DNA of 64,000 nucleotides from Macropodus opercularis (lineage: Eukaryota > Chordata > Actinopteri > Anabantiformes > Osphronemidae), in NCBI GenBank assembly GCA_030770545.1, contig CM061092.1, positions 19,655,501-19,719,500 on the forward strand, written 5' to 3'. Both the position numbers and the translations under genes were made by a program. Under the pieces are notes generated by a model. It did no database searches. It saw only the letters and a list, made by a program, of their open reading frames with translations, and had not been told where the DNA came from. Positions 21,901 to 33,479 of this stretch are shown here, piece by piece; position 1 is the first letter of the stretch; each line of letters opens with the position of its first letter.

Positions 21901-23460
21901 ACTAAACGTAAGAAATTTCAGTTTGTGGTGCCCGATTCCCTGAAGCCAGAAGTGTTGGCTGGTGTCCATGACAATGCTGGTCATCAAGGTCAGCCTCGCA
22001 CGCTTTCTCTAACTCGTCAGCGTTTCTTCTGGTATGACATGGAAAAGGATGTGCGTGATTATGTGAAAAACTGTCACAGATGTGTTCTCAGTAAAACCCC
22101 AGAGCCAGCTGCTAGAGCCCCATTGGAGAACATCAGAACCAGTGCCCCACTTGAGCTTGTCTGCATTGACTTTTGGTCAGCTGAGGACAGCAACAACAGA
22201 TCTGTGGATGTCCTTGTGATAACTGATCACTTCACCAAACTAGCGCATGCTTTCCAATGCAAAGATCAAACAGCTAAGAGAGTGGCAAAAACACTTTGGG
22301 ATGGATTCTTCTGTGTGTATGGCTTCCCTCAACGAATTCACTCTGACCAAGGTGCGAATTTTGAGAGTGAACTCATTGCAGAGTTTCTAGAGCTGAGTGG
22401 CGTTGGTAAGTCCCACACTTCGCCCTACCACCCTATGGGCAATGGCACCACGGAAAGGTTCAATCGCACCCTTGGCAACATGCTACGATCGCTTCCCCCC
22501 AGATCAAAGCAGAAATGGCCACAGATGATACAGACTATGACGTTTGTGTATAACTGTACGGCACATGAGACCACTGGATTTGCACCATTCTATTTAATGT
22601 TTGGACGAGTCCCCAGGTTGCCAGTTGACCTCATGTTTCGGGACGTCCTTCATGACGACACAGTTGGTGATTACAATGCTTATGTCAAGTCATTGCTATC
22701 TGACCTGCAATCTGCTTTGCACATGGCCCAAAACCACAGCACACTGGAGCAGAAGCATCAGTCTAACCAGTATAACAAACGAGCCAAAGGATTGCCTCTC
22801 TCATTAGGTGATCAGGTGCTGGTGGCGAACAAAGGAGCTCGAGGGAAACGAAAGCTTTCTGACAAATGGGAGCCTGTCGTTTATACAGTTGTGGATTCAA
22901 ACCCCACCCTCCACATCTATCGCATCAGAGACAGTGAAGGAAAAGTGCGTGTAGTGCATCGCAACTTGTTACTTCAGGTGAATTTTTTGCCCTTGGATGT
23001 TGCTCTGACCAAAGATGCCACGCATGCAGTTTCAGCTGTGATAGAGGGACCGCTAGAGCCCAGCCTGCATGGATCCACAGCATCTCTTGTGGACACAGAG
23101 GCTGACATTCATGGGACTGATAACATCTCCAACATTAGTGAGCATGATGATCGCACACTTTCATGGGTCCAACAGCATTCCCCCACTAGCACAGGTGGTG
23201 CAGTCAATGAGTTGACCTCACCTGAGATGAGTGCTCCGGTCCTGGAACGAGCAGATGATGCTGGTACCTCTGCAGACTCCTCCACCGAGCATCACCTCCA
23301 GCCTTCATACTGCTCTGCATCCTATGATGGTGCTATAGGCCAGACACTTACCACACGTTTTGGGAGGATGATTAAACCGGTCTGTCGCTTGATTGAGTCA
23401 ATGACTCAAATCGAGGCTATTCTTGGTATCGAGCCAGTCCAACCTGTTATTGATGTGTGA
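18913..23460 (+). CDS. pol: Pol polyprotein: protease, reverse transcriptase, RNase H, integrase
   Basis: The frame is -1 relative to gag and is probably entered by frameshifting near 18913; the first ATG is 18943 (1505 aa). Residues are numbered from that ATG. Aspartic protease: LDSGS, Asp62. Reverse transcriptase: PQGLCNSPASF and the YLDD catalytic box at 527-530. RNase H: STDAS (Asp704), Glu747 and WTDNN (Asp773). Integrase zinc finger: His1009/His1014 and Cys1044/Cys1047. Integrase core: Asp1076, Asp1135 and Glu1171, a 35-residue D-E spacing with TTERFNRTLGNML. A GPY/F-like module follows (LGDQVLVANKGARGKR). All catalytic residues are present. I see no chromodomain and no envelope frame. 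The tail of about 130 residues is Ser/Thr-rich with no recognised domain. Confidence 0.95.
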   Translation, partial: LDRPCDERGSMGSVDETLVGAPDPHAIYINWHSNPSEEKTVIVGSQRIEGASELFYAPVSVSGQCFLRGMLDSGSMSCTLSEAAEEKLRTAGIVLTPQRVPEGVVLVGCGGLITQPRCIYDLDVEIYGSKFVVPTLVVPGQRDEFIVGSNILRPIIQKMKVDPKYWELVTCSNAGPECEEYLQLLSCISRWSGPAVPKKVGSVRLRQAVTLLPRQEYIVWGKLPPDSPISPGSTVIVEPTSARSTPRNIMVGRVITPMWGDRWVPMKILNPTPNPVTLRRNAKIADVFPCVAAEDLLVTQNTCRAQNNPSSGFAKELDPQYDPVQLLKQCGLGEIDIEGCEVSDEWKRKVVELILAYEDVFSKGKLDCGEAKEFVHRIHLTDDRPFRLPYRRVPPAHYHKLREVLSDMEMKGIISKSVSEYASPLVMVWKKSGDLRICTDFRWLNAKTVKDAHPLPHQADCLAALGGNAFFSTMDLTSGFYNVPLHESDRHYTAFTTPLGLYEYNRLPQGLCNSPASFMRMMLSIFGDLNFSSLLCYLDDLLSFAPSEEEALRQLEVVFSRLRANNLKLAQKKCYFLRHSVRFLGHIVNADGVSVDQEKVKVISNFEKTDLMEMDGCTPSQKKVQSFLGMVMFYQHFIPGCSRVARPLFALTAGQKRRIKGCPGRGRAGTYRLLTPEDWTPACEKAFEDLKQALLNCVMLAHPDFNRPFILSTDASMDGLGAVLSQVPADEEKARPIAFASKSLSRSQTKYPAHRLEFLALKWAVCDKFSHWLKGHQFTVWTDNNPLTYILTKPKLDACEQRWVSKLAPYSFEIKYVPGRLNVVADRLSRIPFVNSLAQRLLSEPYHDLLQQVHGVNDSSVQDAFRLTCLPQQLHGPPLSTDANVSMSEDDVSSLLSSFDDWESAPHQRAISLADHLTSIRSPGCDFSEVLPHADLLSRQKGDPVISRVFHYVDRKRRPSRRERCYESQQTLRILKQWDKLTSLKGVVYRVVKDPLTKRKKFQFVVPDSLKPEVLAGVHDNAGHQGQPRTLSLTRQRFFWYDMEKDVRDYVKNCHRCVLSKTPEPAARAPLENIRTSAPLELVCIDFWSAEDSNNRSVDVLVITDHFTKLAHAFQCKDQTAKRVAKTLWDGFFCVYGFPQRIHSDQGANFESELIAEFLELSGVGKSHTSPYHPMGNGTTERFNRTLGNMLRSLPPRSKQKWPQMIQTMTFVYNCTAHETTGFAPFYLMFGRVPRLPVDLMFRDVLHDDTVGDYNAYVKSLLSDLQSALHMAQNHSTLEQKHQSNQYNKRAKGLPLSLGDQVLVANKGARGKRKLSDKWEPVVYTVVDSNPTLHIYRIRDSEGKVRVVHRNLLLQVNFLPLDVALTKDATHAVSAVIEGPLEPSLHGSTASLVDTEADIHGTDNISNISEHDDRTLSWVQQHSPTSTGGAVNELTSPEMSAPVLERADDAGTSADSSTEHHLQPSYCSASYDGAIGQTLTTRFGRMIKPVCRLIESMTQIEAILGIEPVQPVIDV

Positions 23461-23818
23461 TTGGTTCTGCCATAGGTTTGAGGCAGGTGTAATCTGTTCA
23501 TGGTGTTATTTCATTATAAAAATAGAATTATTATAGAAGTTTATAGTATAGTCCTGCTGATTGATTAGTGTGACTGCCCATAGTTATTGTGGCCTGTTTG
23601 TGTGGTGTAAAGGGCACCTCATCTTTGCCTATAAAGTAACCTGTGGTCCTGCTAGGCGCCAAGTAGGTCCCAGGTCTTTTATCCTTTTTGAAGGTAGCTG
23701 TACTGCTGAATTTACTCACTATGTGTGTGGGATTTGTTATGGCCAGTGTCATGGGTGCACTTTGATTTCAGTAGAGATGGGTATTTTCTGGAATTTTGTG
23801 TAATTCTTGGGGGGTGAA
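23461..23818 (+). other. 3' untranslated part of the element with polypurine-like tract
   Basis: There are 358 nt between the pol stop and the 3' LTR, without an open frame of note. The last dozen bases contain GGGGGGTGAA directly before the LTR, the usual place of the polypurine tract that primes plus-strand synthesis. Confidence 0.7.
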
Positions 23819-24523
23819 TGTAACCTGGTTATATTTGTACTTCTATACTTTTGTTATAATTACACAAAATGTGTTTGTTGCGTTGGTTCCAGTATAAAAC
23901 CTGATAGCATTTTTTTTCTATTATTTCTTCTTTGTTGGTGTTTTATTTTCATTGGCTATATATATGGGTTGCAGCCCCTGACTCTCCCCTTTCTGTACAA
24001 TCCTGCGGTGGGAGAGGTGGGAGCTGCTTTACTCGTCTCTTTATATTTTCATACTTTTATATTAATTTGTGTTACTTAATTTCTTTATTGTCATTATATC
24101 TGTCATTACTGTTTTATGTGAATATGTTGATTTATTTTAGCTTCATTTTCTGCCACTCTGTAAGTTGCTGCCCTCCGATCCTGCTAGCTTACAAAGTTAG
24201 TCAGTCAAGCTAACTTCAGTTTTGCTGTTATAGGAACTGGAGCGGGCAGATGTTACAGGAGTGTGTTTTTGTTTGTCTATGCATCAGGTATGTGAACTTT
24301 ATGTATTTTTATTTTATATTTGCTGCGAGTATTTTCTGTGTTCGCGCTCGCGGCTGTATGCACTGCCCCGCCCTTTCTGTACGATCCTGCGGTGGGAGAG
24401 GAACTGGAGCGGGCAGATGTTACAGGAGTGTGTTTTGGTTTGTCTATGCATCAGAGAATAAAAGGAGATCATTCCAACAACCGACTATCCATATGAACAC
24501 AACGCAGAAGTACACCGGTTACA
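23819..24523 (+). repeat. 3' LTR
   Basis: This is the counterpart of 16341-17045 at a constant offset of 7478, including the interrupted and fused leader blocks. It starts TGTAACC and ends GGTTACA, a perfect 7-bp inverted terminus, and TAAC follows. Translated frames across both LTRs are identical until the T/C difference at the last few bases. Confidence 0.95.
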
Positions 24524-25339
<816 letters not shown>

Positions 25340-28300
25340 CTACAGCTCATCTTTGTGTTTGCCATCGGCGTCTTCTTTTGTCCCGGCATCCTCTTCTGTC
25401 TCCTCCTCCTTCTGTTCGCCCTCTTCCTCGTCGTCTTCCTCCTCCTCCTCATCTTCCTCCTCCTCCGCATCATCTTCAGCATCTGTCTTCTTACTCTTCT
25501 CCTCCTCTTCCCTCAGTTTCCTCTCAATGTCCTCCTGCTCCTCCTTCATCTTCTTCTCCGGTCCCTGGTGACCAAAGAAAACAGAAACATGGAGTTGACA
25601 GCACTGATACATTATCTTTAGTGTTAAATACAATTTCAGGATGTGACGGAGCAGGACACCAGTCCTCCATCCTATGTTCAAAGACTGACCTACTCTCATT
25701 TTTGTGTTACTGCTTGACCCATTAACTGAGCGACAGCTCTCTGAAAACGATGAAACCAGCTGCTATTCTGGTTCACTGCTCATATGTTAAGCTGAAGGGC
25801 TTCGCAACAGAAGATGATCTGTGAGCTCCAGACTCTGTGTTTGCCTCCATTCATATGAATCATATCTACTGAATGAGAGAACACTTTCAGACCTTTCTAG
25901 ACCAGCTGGAACCAGCTTTGCCTGCCAAGAGCGAATTCTTTGGCTTTATAAACATAACACTTTCAAAATCAGGTGTTGGACCAGTATCTGGAGCTAGCTT
26001 AAATGAATATGGTATGATAGACGATGTTTTGTCAGCTGTATAATTTGACATGTTAAAAACCTATTTATCGATTAATAGGACTTTAAAAACATAGCCCTAC
26101 CTTAGTAACTCCCCAGGTCTCCTTCCCAAATTCTTCTGCTTCTTTGACATCAGTAGTGATCAGGAAGTTGTCAAAGATTGTCCCAGATTTAACCTGATCA
26201 AAAAACACATCACATTATCATTATTTATCCTGCAGATAAATTATGTTTTTGTCTATTGTTTAGCCAGTTGGTACAGGTGACATCACCTGCCACAGGTCCA
26301 GACCCAGAACTCCAATCTTGTCAAACTTGTACATTGTGGAGTCATGGCTGTACTCCGGGTTGTCAATCTCTGGGTGGACCCAGACCCCCTTGTAGTTAGG
26401 GTTGTCAATCTGCTTGGGCTTCCATTCTCCCTGCAGACAACAAGGTGTGATGTAGCATTACATCTATTAAACCTACGGCCTTACGTTTAGCTGTCGAACC
26501 AGTACCTTATACTCTGGGTTGGTGATCACAGGAGGCTCCCACTCTCCATCCATGTCCTCCTCCCAGTCAACAGGCTTCTTGGCATCAGGGTCAGGGATAG
26601 TTTCTGGTTTGTCCCAGTCCTATGAGACAGCAGGAGTGTGTGGAGGACCACTTGGCTTAGTGCAGAAACTCATACGAGTCGTACTATGCAAGGAGCAGTG
26701 CTGCATATGCAGATGTAGACGCATTCACACTGCCTTGGTATTCCGCAACAAAAAGTACAAACCGCACTAATGTGCAACCAATCGGGTCATAGCAGCCGAA
26801 GTCTTGAGTCAAGCTTCTTCTTGAACTTCTCATCCACATACTGATGCAGAAAATTGAATCTGTGACGCTAAGCCTTTAATCTCATTTTGTACACACAGTA
26901 TCAGTGTCTGAGCCTTAAATGTGCAAAAGAAGCAAAAGCAGGTCACAGTTCACCCAAAAGTAACATCTTGGAAGTGCTATAAATACAACTTGTCACACTG
27001 AATGTCTCCAAAGCTTAGGTAACGGTAAAGGAACTGGACTGGTTTTTGTATAAAATGGGATTTTAACACCAAACTGTATTTATTTGCACATATTTGGCTT
27101 GACGGGAGACCGCATATCTTCCGCTATTTTTTTTTATGCAGACATATTATTTTAAAGTAATTTCCTTAATTAAGATTAATCACCAACACCTGGGTTAGCT
27201 CGGTCCCAACAGTACGGAACCCCTTAAAGTCAACTTGGCAAGTGTTTCTTGGAACTAGCGTTCTGAAGCTTTCAGGGATATTATCTCAGCAGTGCTGGAA
27301 AATGATTTCGCACCTCAGGTTTGGAGTCATTGGGGTCATCGATCTTGGCCTTGTCATCCCAGTCACTGGGTTTTTTGGCCTCTGGGTCTTTGATCTTCTT
27401 TGGTGGCAGCATGTCCCAGTCGTCCTCCAGGGAGCCAGACTCCACCTTTTCATTGTCAATTCTCACCTCATAGGTCTGGTCTGGATTCAGGATCAGCGTG
27501 TATAGATGGGTCAGCTCATCATCCTGAGAGGTAGGGGGTATTAAAGACACTGAAAGTGAGCCTGAATCTTTAGATGGATGTTGACTAAAGACAAAAAAAA
27601 TCATCAACATGTTCAACACGCTTTGTGCACATCTACCTTGCATTTGATGTCTTTCTTGATGAGGTGGTTTTGGCCCTTATAGTTGAAGATTACATGAACC
27701 TTCTTTGTGCTATATCCACAGATGTCAGGTCCTGGACACGTTAATTACATCACATTAAAGAGAAGCTCCAGTAATGACTGCTCCAATCATCCTTCCCTCC
27801 TCTCAACGTTAAGGTTCATGATCAGTCACACGACTTACCAAACATGATGTAGTACTGCGAGTCTCCATGCATGTCGCTCTGGTCAAGGTCAGAGGGAAAG
27901 ATCTTGACGTAGCCGCCTCCACAGTCTATCTTCTGCTCATGCTTGACGGTAAACTGAATTACAAGTGGCTTTCCCTCATTGCTAAAAGGCTCAAAGCGGG
28001 CTGACAGGGCGTAGAAGCGGGCGTCCTGGCTGGTCTGGAGACCTGTTGCGCAGTAGTGTGAAGTAATAGGTGTCAACATAATCAGAGATGTATTATCAGT
28101 TTGCAGCACAGCACTTGATTCTTCACTCGGTTTCACTAACAAGCCTTGTTATGGTGATTACCAACTGGGGGAAAATGGACAATCAGGGGCCACAAAGGAT
28201 TACTGAGCACAAACTCATCTGTATAAGTTATTTTAGGAATAGACTAGAATACATGGGTTTAGTAATGCACATCTAACAAAACTACAGTTGGTTCAAATGA

Positions 28301-29133
28301 AGTCTTGTGTTAATTACATTGACACATTCCTGAAGGATTTGGCTTTGATGCAAACATGCCCTCGTCCAGTATCTAATGCATCCACTCACGGCCAGTCACA
28401 CACAAAACGACTTTACCTACATTTGCAAAACTATTCACCATCTGCAAATACCTGATTTACCTGACGAGCGAAGCGCCAGTGAGCCTGAAACCATACCTCT
28501 GTCAGCCTCTGCGTCCCCGTAGAACTTCCCGGCGCTCAGCTTCCACTGGCCATAGTCTGACTTGTGCTTGGACTCCAGCCACCGGCTCTTCCATCCTTCT
28601 GAAAGACAGTTCCCAGTCTGCCGGTCACATCCTGCGGCTGATACCAACTTACAGCACCTCACACTAGACAATATGCGGCAAGTCTGCATTTCTTTAGGAA
28701 GGTTATTCTGCTGCTGAAACCGCTTGAGGTGTCAAATGTAACATTGGATACATTTCACAGACAGCCCGGACCCGAGCAGAGCAGCGACGCCAAACTGGAC
28801 GTAACCTCAATATCAAAAGTGAAAGAACGCGTTGAGACAACTTGTCTCTGCGGTCGCTGGCCTGACTGCTAGCTTTCAGGTTTAGCAGGAACCGCCGTAG
28901 CTGTGACTGACAGACATGTCCTGGCACTGATGGAGTCAGGCAACGTTTAAACAAGCGCGTCTGTCCTGCTAACAAAGACAAATGACCGCTTCCAGCACAT
29001 CACTCAGGCGAAGCAGAGGAGGAGCAGCCGCCCATACGTTACCTCCGTCCAGAAACTGTTCCTTGAAGTGGATGGTCGCGTCGCTCACAGCTATTGAAGC
29101 AAAAAGCGCAACAAGCGCCGCTGGGAGTCTCAT
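25340..29133 (-). CDS. calr: Calreticulin, ER calcium-binding lectin chaperone
   Basis: Nine exons are read on the minus strand: 29043-29133, 28497-28598, 27839-28042, 27637-27731, 27314-27523, 26506-26619, 26287-26430, 26101-26193 and 25340-25564. They are GT-AG, in frame, and give 425 aa, like the family (about 417). A signal peptide occupies roughly residues 1-18 (MRLPAALVALFASIAVS). The globular domain holds both family signatures, KHEQKIDCGGGYVKIF and IMFGPDICG, whose cysteines form the conserved disulfide. The P-domain has three acidic DP..KP..W-type repeats and three GEWEPP/GEWKPK/GVWVHP-type repeats (about 190-300). The C-terminal exon is Glu/Asp-rich and ends HKDEL, the ER retrieval signal. 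The protein folds glycoproteins and buffers ER calcium. Orthology to calr or calr3 is unresolved: RAD23A neighbours CALR in human, and EPS15L1 neighbours CALR3. Confidence 0.95.
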
Positions 29134-29172
29134 GTTTGCAGCTTCAGTCCAGCTTCAGTCCAGCTTCAGTCC
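29134..29172 (-). repeat. Three 11-nt tandem repeats in the calreticulin 5' UTR
   Basis: The mRNA strand reads GGACTGAAGCT three times without mismatch (29140-29172), then six bases, then the ATG. It contains no upstream ATG. Whether it affects initiation is unknown. Confidence 0.85.
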
Positions 29173-29270
29173 AGCTCCGACGAGGCGACGGCGGCAGACT
29201 CGAAGCGAAAGCAGCTACTGACGCTGCAGGAAACGCAGCCCGACTATTACTACGGAGCAGACCCTGCACA

Positions 29271-29320
29271 GATGGCCGGCGCTCATTGGACGAGCGGCGC
29301 GCCAATGAAATCCGAACACG
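29271..29320 (-). promoter_or_regulatory. ERSE-like boxes in the calreticulin promoter
   Basis: Two CCAAT boxes in opposite orientation lie 140-190 bp upstream of the ATG. One is CCAAT-N9-ACACG (29302-29320, plus strand), one base from the ER stress response element CCAAT-N9-CCACG. The other is CCAAT-N9-CCATC on the minus strand (29289 down to 29271), with three of five bases of the second half and a GC-rich spacer. Calreticulin promoters are established ERSE targets of ATF6 and NF-Y. Confidence 0.5.
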
Positions 29321-29334
29321 AGTTCCTTTTCGGA

Positions 29335-30800
29335 AATGCTCGGCTGGCGTCGTGCAAAGATCGGAGGCGCGGAAATGAAAGACGTTCCGCTCTCCTGCGT
29401 CTCTGCGGGACAGTGCGATTGTTCCCCCGCTGGACTGAACAGCGCAACGTCGGAATACGTGGATAAAACGGCTCAGGGAAAGGCTGAATGTTTGTATGTG
29501 ACATATCCAAATGACACGTACGTACACGGGTCACATACAGTTATAATACTGAGGTGAAAGTCGGCCCATCGGTGCTGTGGATGCTTTTAACCTTCGTATT
29601 GCTGGGTTAGTGGGAGGGAAACTACAGCTGTATTGGCCTTTTTGCAATAAAAACACACTGTCCACGCAAATGTCCAAAGCTGGTAGTTACAAGGAGGCAA
29701 TAGGATGAGTAGACAACAAATAATAAGCAGGACACAAAAGCAAAAATAACGTGAAGCCTGGCAGAGGCCGTGACTGGTGTAAATGCTAACTGAACAGGAC
29801 ACGCTGTCTGCTGAGGACAGGGACGTCTGGGGAAGAGCGTCCCTGAAGAAAGGAGGAACCCAAGGAGCAGGCAAGGGGGTCGATTCAGAGGCAAGAGGTA
29901 CGTCTCACACGTGATCACCTCCTTGGCTCCTAGTCCCTGAAGATGGAGCCACAGAAGAAAAAACATTTAATAACTTAACAAATGTCAACTCTCTGTCTGA
30001 CACAAGTGCAGCAAAGCACTGTGACAAGTTGTTGAGTAGCTTGGCACCAAGTTCGAATTCATTTCTGGTCGTGACCATATTTGGTGTTGTTCCTGCGCTT
30101 TGCCGGTTGGCTCATCTGCTTCACCTGCTCCACTTCCTTTCTCAGCAGGTCTGCATTCTTCTGTGCAAGTCACTCAATACTGGGCCTGTGTTTTTCTGAC
30201 CTCGGCAGCTGATCCATACTGTACTTTGAGTTTCGGGTTTGTATATTGTTGCACTTTGGGGGCTGCTGGGAGCTTGTGAGGACACACTGAACTGGGACAC
30301 GTCATACAGTACGTGTTAATTGTGGGATTGTTTCATCTTCACTCGTCCGTACCGTCCTCAAGAGACTCCAGCCTCCTGTGCACCAGTACTACCTGCTCAC
30401 ACTCATATATACTCAGTCAGTAATCGTCTGTTAAATCGTTCCCACATCTCTGTTTTCACCATAGGTACGCTCACCCCAATCAACTCCCAGAAGTCTGTTG
30501 TCTGCTGCTACTTCCAGCTTTTACAGTTAATGTCTTTGAGACCAATGTTTCCCCAGACCCTTCCGACACTTGGAAGCCTAAGAAGGCCCTTGGGGCAGGT
30601 AGTAGCCAGTCAGTGGAGCCGTGTGCAGCCAGTGAATGTCCCTAATGGAAGGCTAGTTTGGCACCTCTGCTTAGAGCAGGTGCTTTGTGTGGATCGGTTT
30701 CGACATGATTTCATTGACAGTTCTAAAACAGAAAGTTTCTGATGTTCTTAATGGGCGGAGCTTCTGTGTACAAGTAAACACATTGAAAGAATGAATGTTA
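29335..30800. other. Spacer upstream of calreticulin, with a possible decayed coding remnant
   Basis: Most of this stretch shows no gene. On the minus strand between about 30300 and 30063 short frames read protein-like sequence: KVQQYTNPKLKVQYGSAAEV, and after a frame change LAQKNADLLRKEVEQVKQM, followed by a basic end and a stop. It looks like a pseudogene fragment or a lost exon with a coiled coil, but I cannot name its source. Confidence 0.25.
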
Positions 30801-32280
30801 AGTGGAGCGTTTCACAGGAGCCAGTGCAGGAGGAATGTGACGTCTCTTCCTGAGTCCAGTCAGACTCTGCTGCAGCATTTAAATTAACTGGAGACTTTTA
30901 AAGAGTCATTGGTTCAAACTATGAGCAGGGAGACACAGTCGTCCAGCCTGGAGGAACTAATGCAGGGATTCATGTTTCAGCATCACTCTGTGAGAGGATG
31001 CTCCTCATTTTAGCAACATTCCTCAGGTGGAAGTAGGAGGTTTAGAGATTCTATAATGTAGGATGTAAAGGAGAGAACTGGGTCAAAGATGACACCAAGG
31101 TTCCTACAGTAGAACCTGATACAAGATACACACTCTCCCCTTCTCCACCTCGATGGCACGTACCTACTGCTCAGGTCACTGAACAAGGATAAAATATAGA
31201 GGTAGAGCTGTCGCCCACCAATAGTAGGATCGGTGGTTCAATTCCTGGCTTCCCCAGTCATGTGCCGAAGACACTGGACTCCAAGCCACCCCCAGTGTGT
31301 CAGCCTAAGCTGCCAGCGATGTGTGAATGTGTTTGTGTGTACGAATGGGTGAATGAGACGCAGTGTCAAAGTACCGAAAGGTAGAAAAGCTGTACAAGTG
31401 CAGACCATTTACCATACAACTGTGACGTCACTAATTGACATACAGTGATGATGCATATTGACTACTACAACACTATGTGAACCGTCAGTCTCTGCCCCAG
31501 CAAACTCCAGGTTGGCAGAACCCAGTCTCACTGCTAAGACGCTCAGACACACTCGTCTCCATTCTTCTTGTTTAAGGCACTGATCACCTCAGCAGCAACA
31601 CATGACACCCACATTTGAATGGGAGAAATTGTGTCCTAATAATAATCACAAGAATAACACAAACATTATCAAAATATAAAGGAAATGGGCATATTGAAAA
31701 ATCTGGAAAGCCAGGCTTTGACTAATTGGTTTGTTTCATAGACAAATTAATAGAGTATCATCTGCATAGCAGTGCAAATATATATTTATTATCAAGAGGA
31801 GACATGTAAAGATGTCATGTAAAGTATTGGACCAAGCACAGAACCCTGTGGAACAACAAAGCTAATTTTTGTGTGGATGGAAGATTGATCATGACCATGA
31901 ACAAATTGGAATCTGTTTAGCAGATCTTGTGATCCATCGTATCAAATGCTGAACTAAGATCTAACAGGTATAAAAACTAGACCATTGTCTGAAGCTGTGA
32001 GAAGATCATTAGTGACTCTAATCAGAGCTGGTTCTGTCTGTGATGGATCTGAATCCTGACTGAAATCTTCATCCAGGTTATTTCTACGCAGGTGGTCTCA
32101 TAGTTGTTTAGCTACGTTTTTTTCCAGAACTTTAGAAATAAAGGCAGATTAGATGTTGGCCTATAGTTTCTAGTTCTCTAGGGTCAGTGTAGTTGTGTTT
32201 TGTGCCTGTGGTATGTAGCCCGTTAGCAGAGACTGGTTGATTTAAGATTTAATAGACATGTTAATTTAAGTTAATTAAAA
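30800..32280 (-). mobile_element. Degenerate L2-type LINE reverse transcriptase
   Basis: The minus strand carries decayed reverse-transcriptase motifs: VVPQGSVLGPILY (about 31815-31855) and LDLSSAFDTMDHKI (about 31930-31965). The flanks match the layout of a very common fish LINE, with EFQSGF-like sequence near 32050 and a fragment near 30815-31110. Stops and frameshifts abound. A tRNA-derived SINE sits inside it. Confidence 0.65.
31190..31415 (+). mobile_element. tRNA-derived SINE
   Basis: A tRNA-like head has an A-box-like GTAGAGCTGTCGC at about 31203 and a B box GGTTCAATTCC at 31235-31245. A body follows with GAATGGGTGAATGAGACGCA and GTAGAAAAGCTGTACAAGTG, ending GCAGACCATTTACC. This order is that of widespread fish tRNA-SINEs. 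Confidence 0.65.
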
Positions 32281-32339
32281 TACAGCAGCATTTGTCAAAG
32301 TGATACTGAAATATTATATATATACACAGTTGTTACATC

Positions 32340-33212
32340 TAGGCTGGACAACTTTAACTCCTTAAAAAGCTTCTAGTTAATTCAGTCCGCTTTGAATGCA
32401 AGTGGGCATGTTTCTCGTAAATTAGCTTCTCTCTGTTGGTGCGCTACAGGAGCGACGCTTTACCATAGCATATGGAAGTGCAACCACTCTTTTGCTCTTT
32501 TGGATAGAAACCAACAAAGGCAGCTGTCAGTGGTGATGTTCCCGTTGAATCTACACAATTTTTCACTTTTCTCCAACATCTGTGAGAAGCAGACGCCCTC
32601 TCTGCTTTAAACTAGGCTGAAACCTTCCTTTCTGACAAAGCTGATGGTTCCAGATGGTTCTGGTTCCTCTGATCCATCTCTTAGTTCAGCTGCTACAGGC
32701 TTAGATGCTGGAACCTCCTTCATTCACTGAGCTCCTCTGGTTTTCTATCTATTCCATCCACTAACATGCCTCCATGTCCACATGTGACTAACTTTGTCTC
32801 TGTTCTCTCCTAGTTGTGTTTCTCTCTTTCTGTCTCTCTCTATTCTCATCTCCAGGTATCGTCAGACTCAGAGTCGTGTGTCTCAGTGTTCAGCTGCTGG
32901 TCCCACCATCCTGCCTGAGTCTGTTGTTGTTGTTCTTTTCTGTCTTCTCTGTCCCTTCACTCCAACAGGTCAAGGCAGATGTTCTCCCACTGATCCTGGG
33001 TCTGCTGGAGGTTTCTTCCTCTATAGAGTTTTTCCACTGTTGCTATTAAAATGTACAATTTATTGATTGGCTCCAATTAAAAGCTGCTCTATGTGGATTT
33101 GTTGGGTTTAGTTGTGTAAGGTCTTAAAACCTTACTTGTAAAGTGCCTTGAGATAACTGATGCTGTGAATTGGCACCATATAAATAAAGTTGAATTGAAT
33201 TGAATCTGTTAC
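32340..33212 (+). mobile_element. L2-type LINE 3' region ending in a TTGAAT tail
   Basis: Non-coding 3' end of a LINE. It includes GGTCAAGGCAGATGTTCTCC, CTGCTGGAGGTTTCTTCC and CCTTGAGATAACTGATGCTG, and it ends ATATAAATAAAGTTGAATTG followed by repeated TTGAA. Its last 300 bp match the copy at 10640-10997. The part at about 32610-32740 matches 62805-62940 in inverted orientation. Confidence 0.65.
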
Positions 33213-33479
33213 TCATCTACTGTATCCAAGTGTTCATGGCTCAGCCACATGTAAAGTACGTCCACTGTATACACGCCTTGACCAAACTAATGCTTCCAAT
33301 TCACCTACTTCCTGTGCAGTAGGAGACATCGCTTTCTCTGGCCTCAGGTCACAGCTAGTTCCTTCAATAGCCCACGCAGCCATCACATACACGTACATGT
33401 ACAGGATGAGCGAATTTCCTCCTGTTTTAGGTCAACGCTAAAATAGTTTTCTTTGGGTAGCATAACTATACAGCTAGAA

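Larger units (their letters stand above)
16341..24523 (+). mobile_element. Complete Ty3/Gypsy LTR retrotransposon
   Basis: The element is 8183 bp. It has two LTRs of 705 bp, terminal inverted repeats TGTAACC/GGTTACA, a TAAC target duplication, a primer-binding site, gag, pol in the -1 frame, a G-rich polypurine-like tract and no envelope gene. The domain order protease, reverse transcriptase, RNase H, integrase defines the Ty3/Gypsy group. Both large frames are intact. The LTRs differ at a single position among the parts I compared (C at 17042, T at 24520), so insertion was recent. It lies between rad23a and the calreticulin gene, in the opposite orientation to both. Confidence 0.96.
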
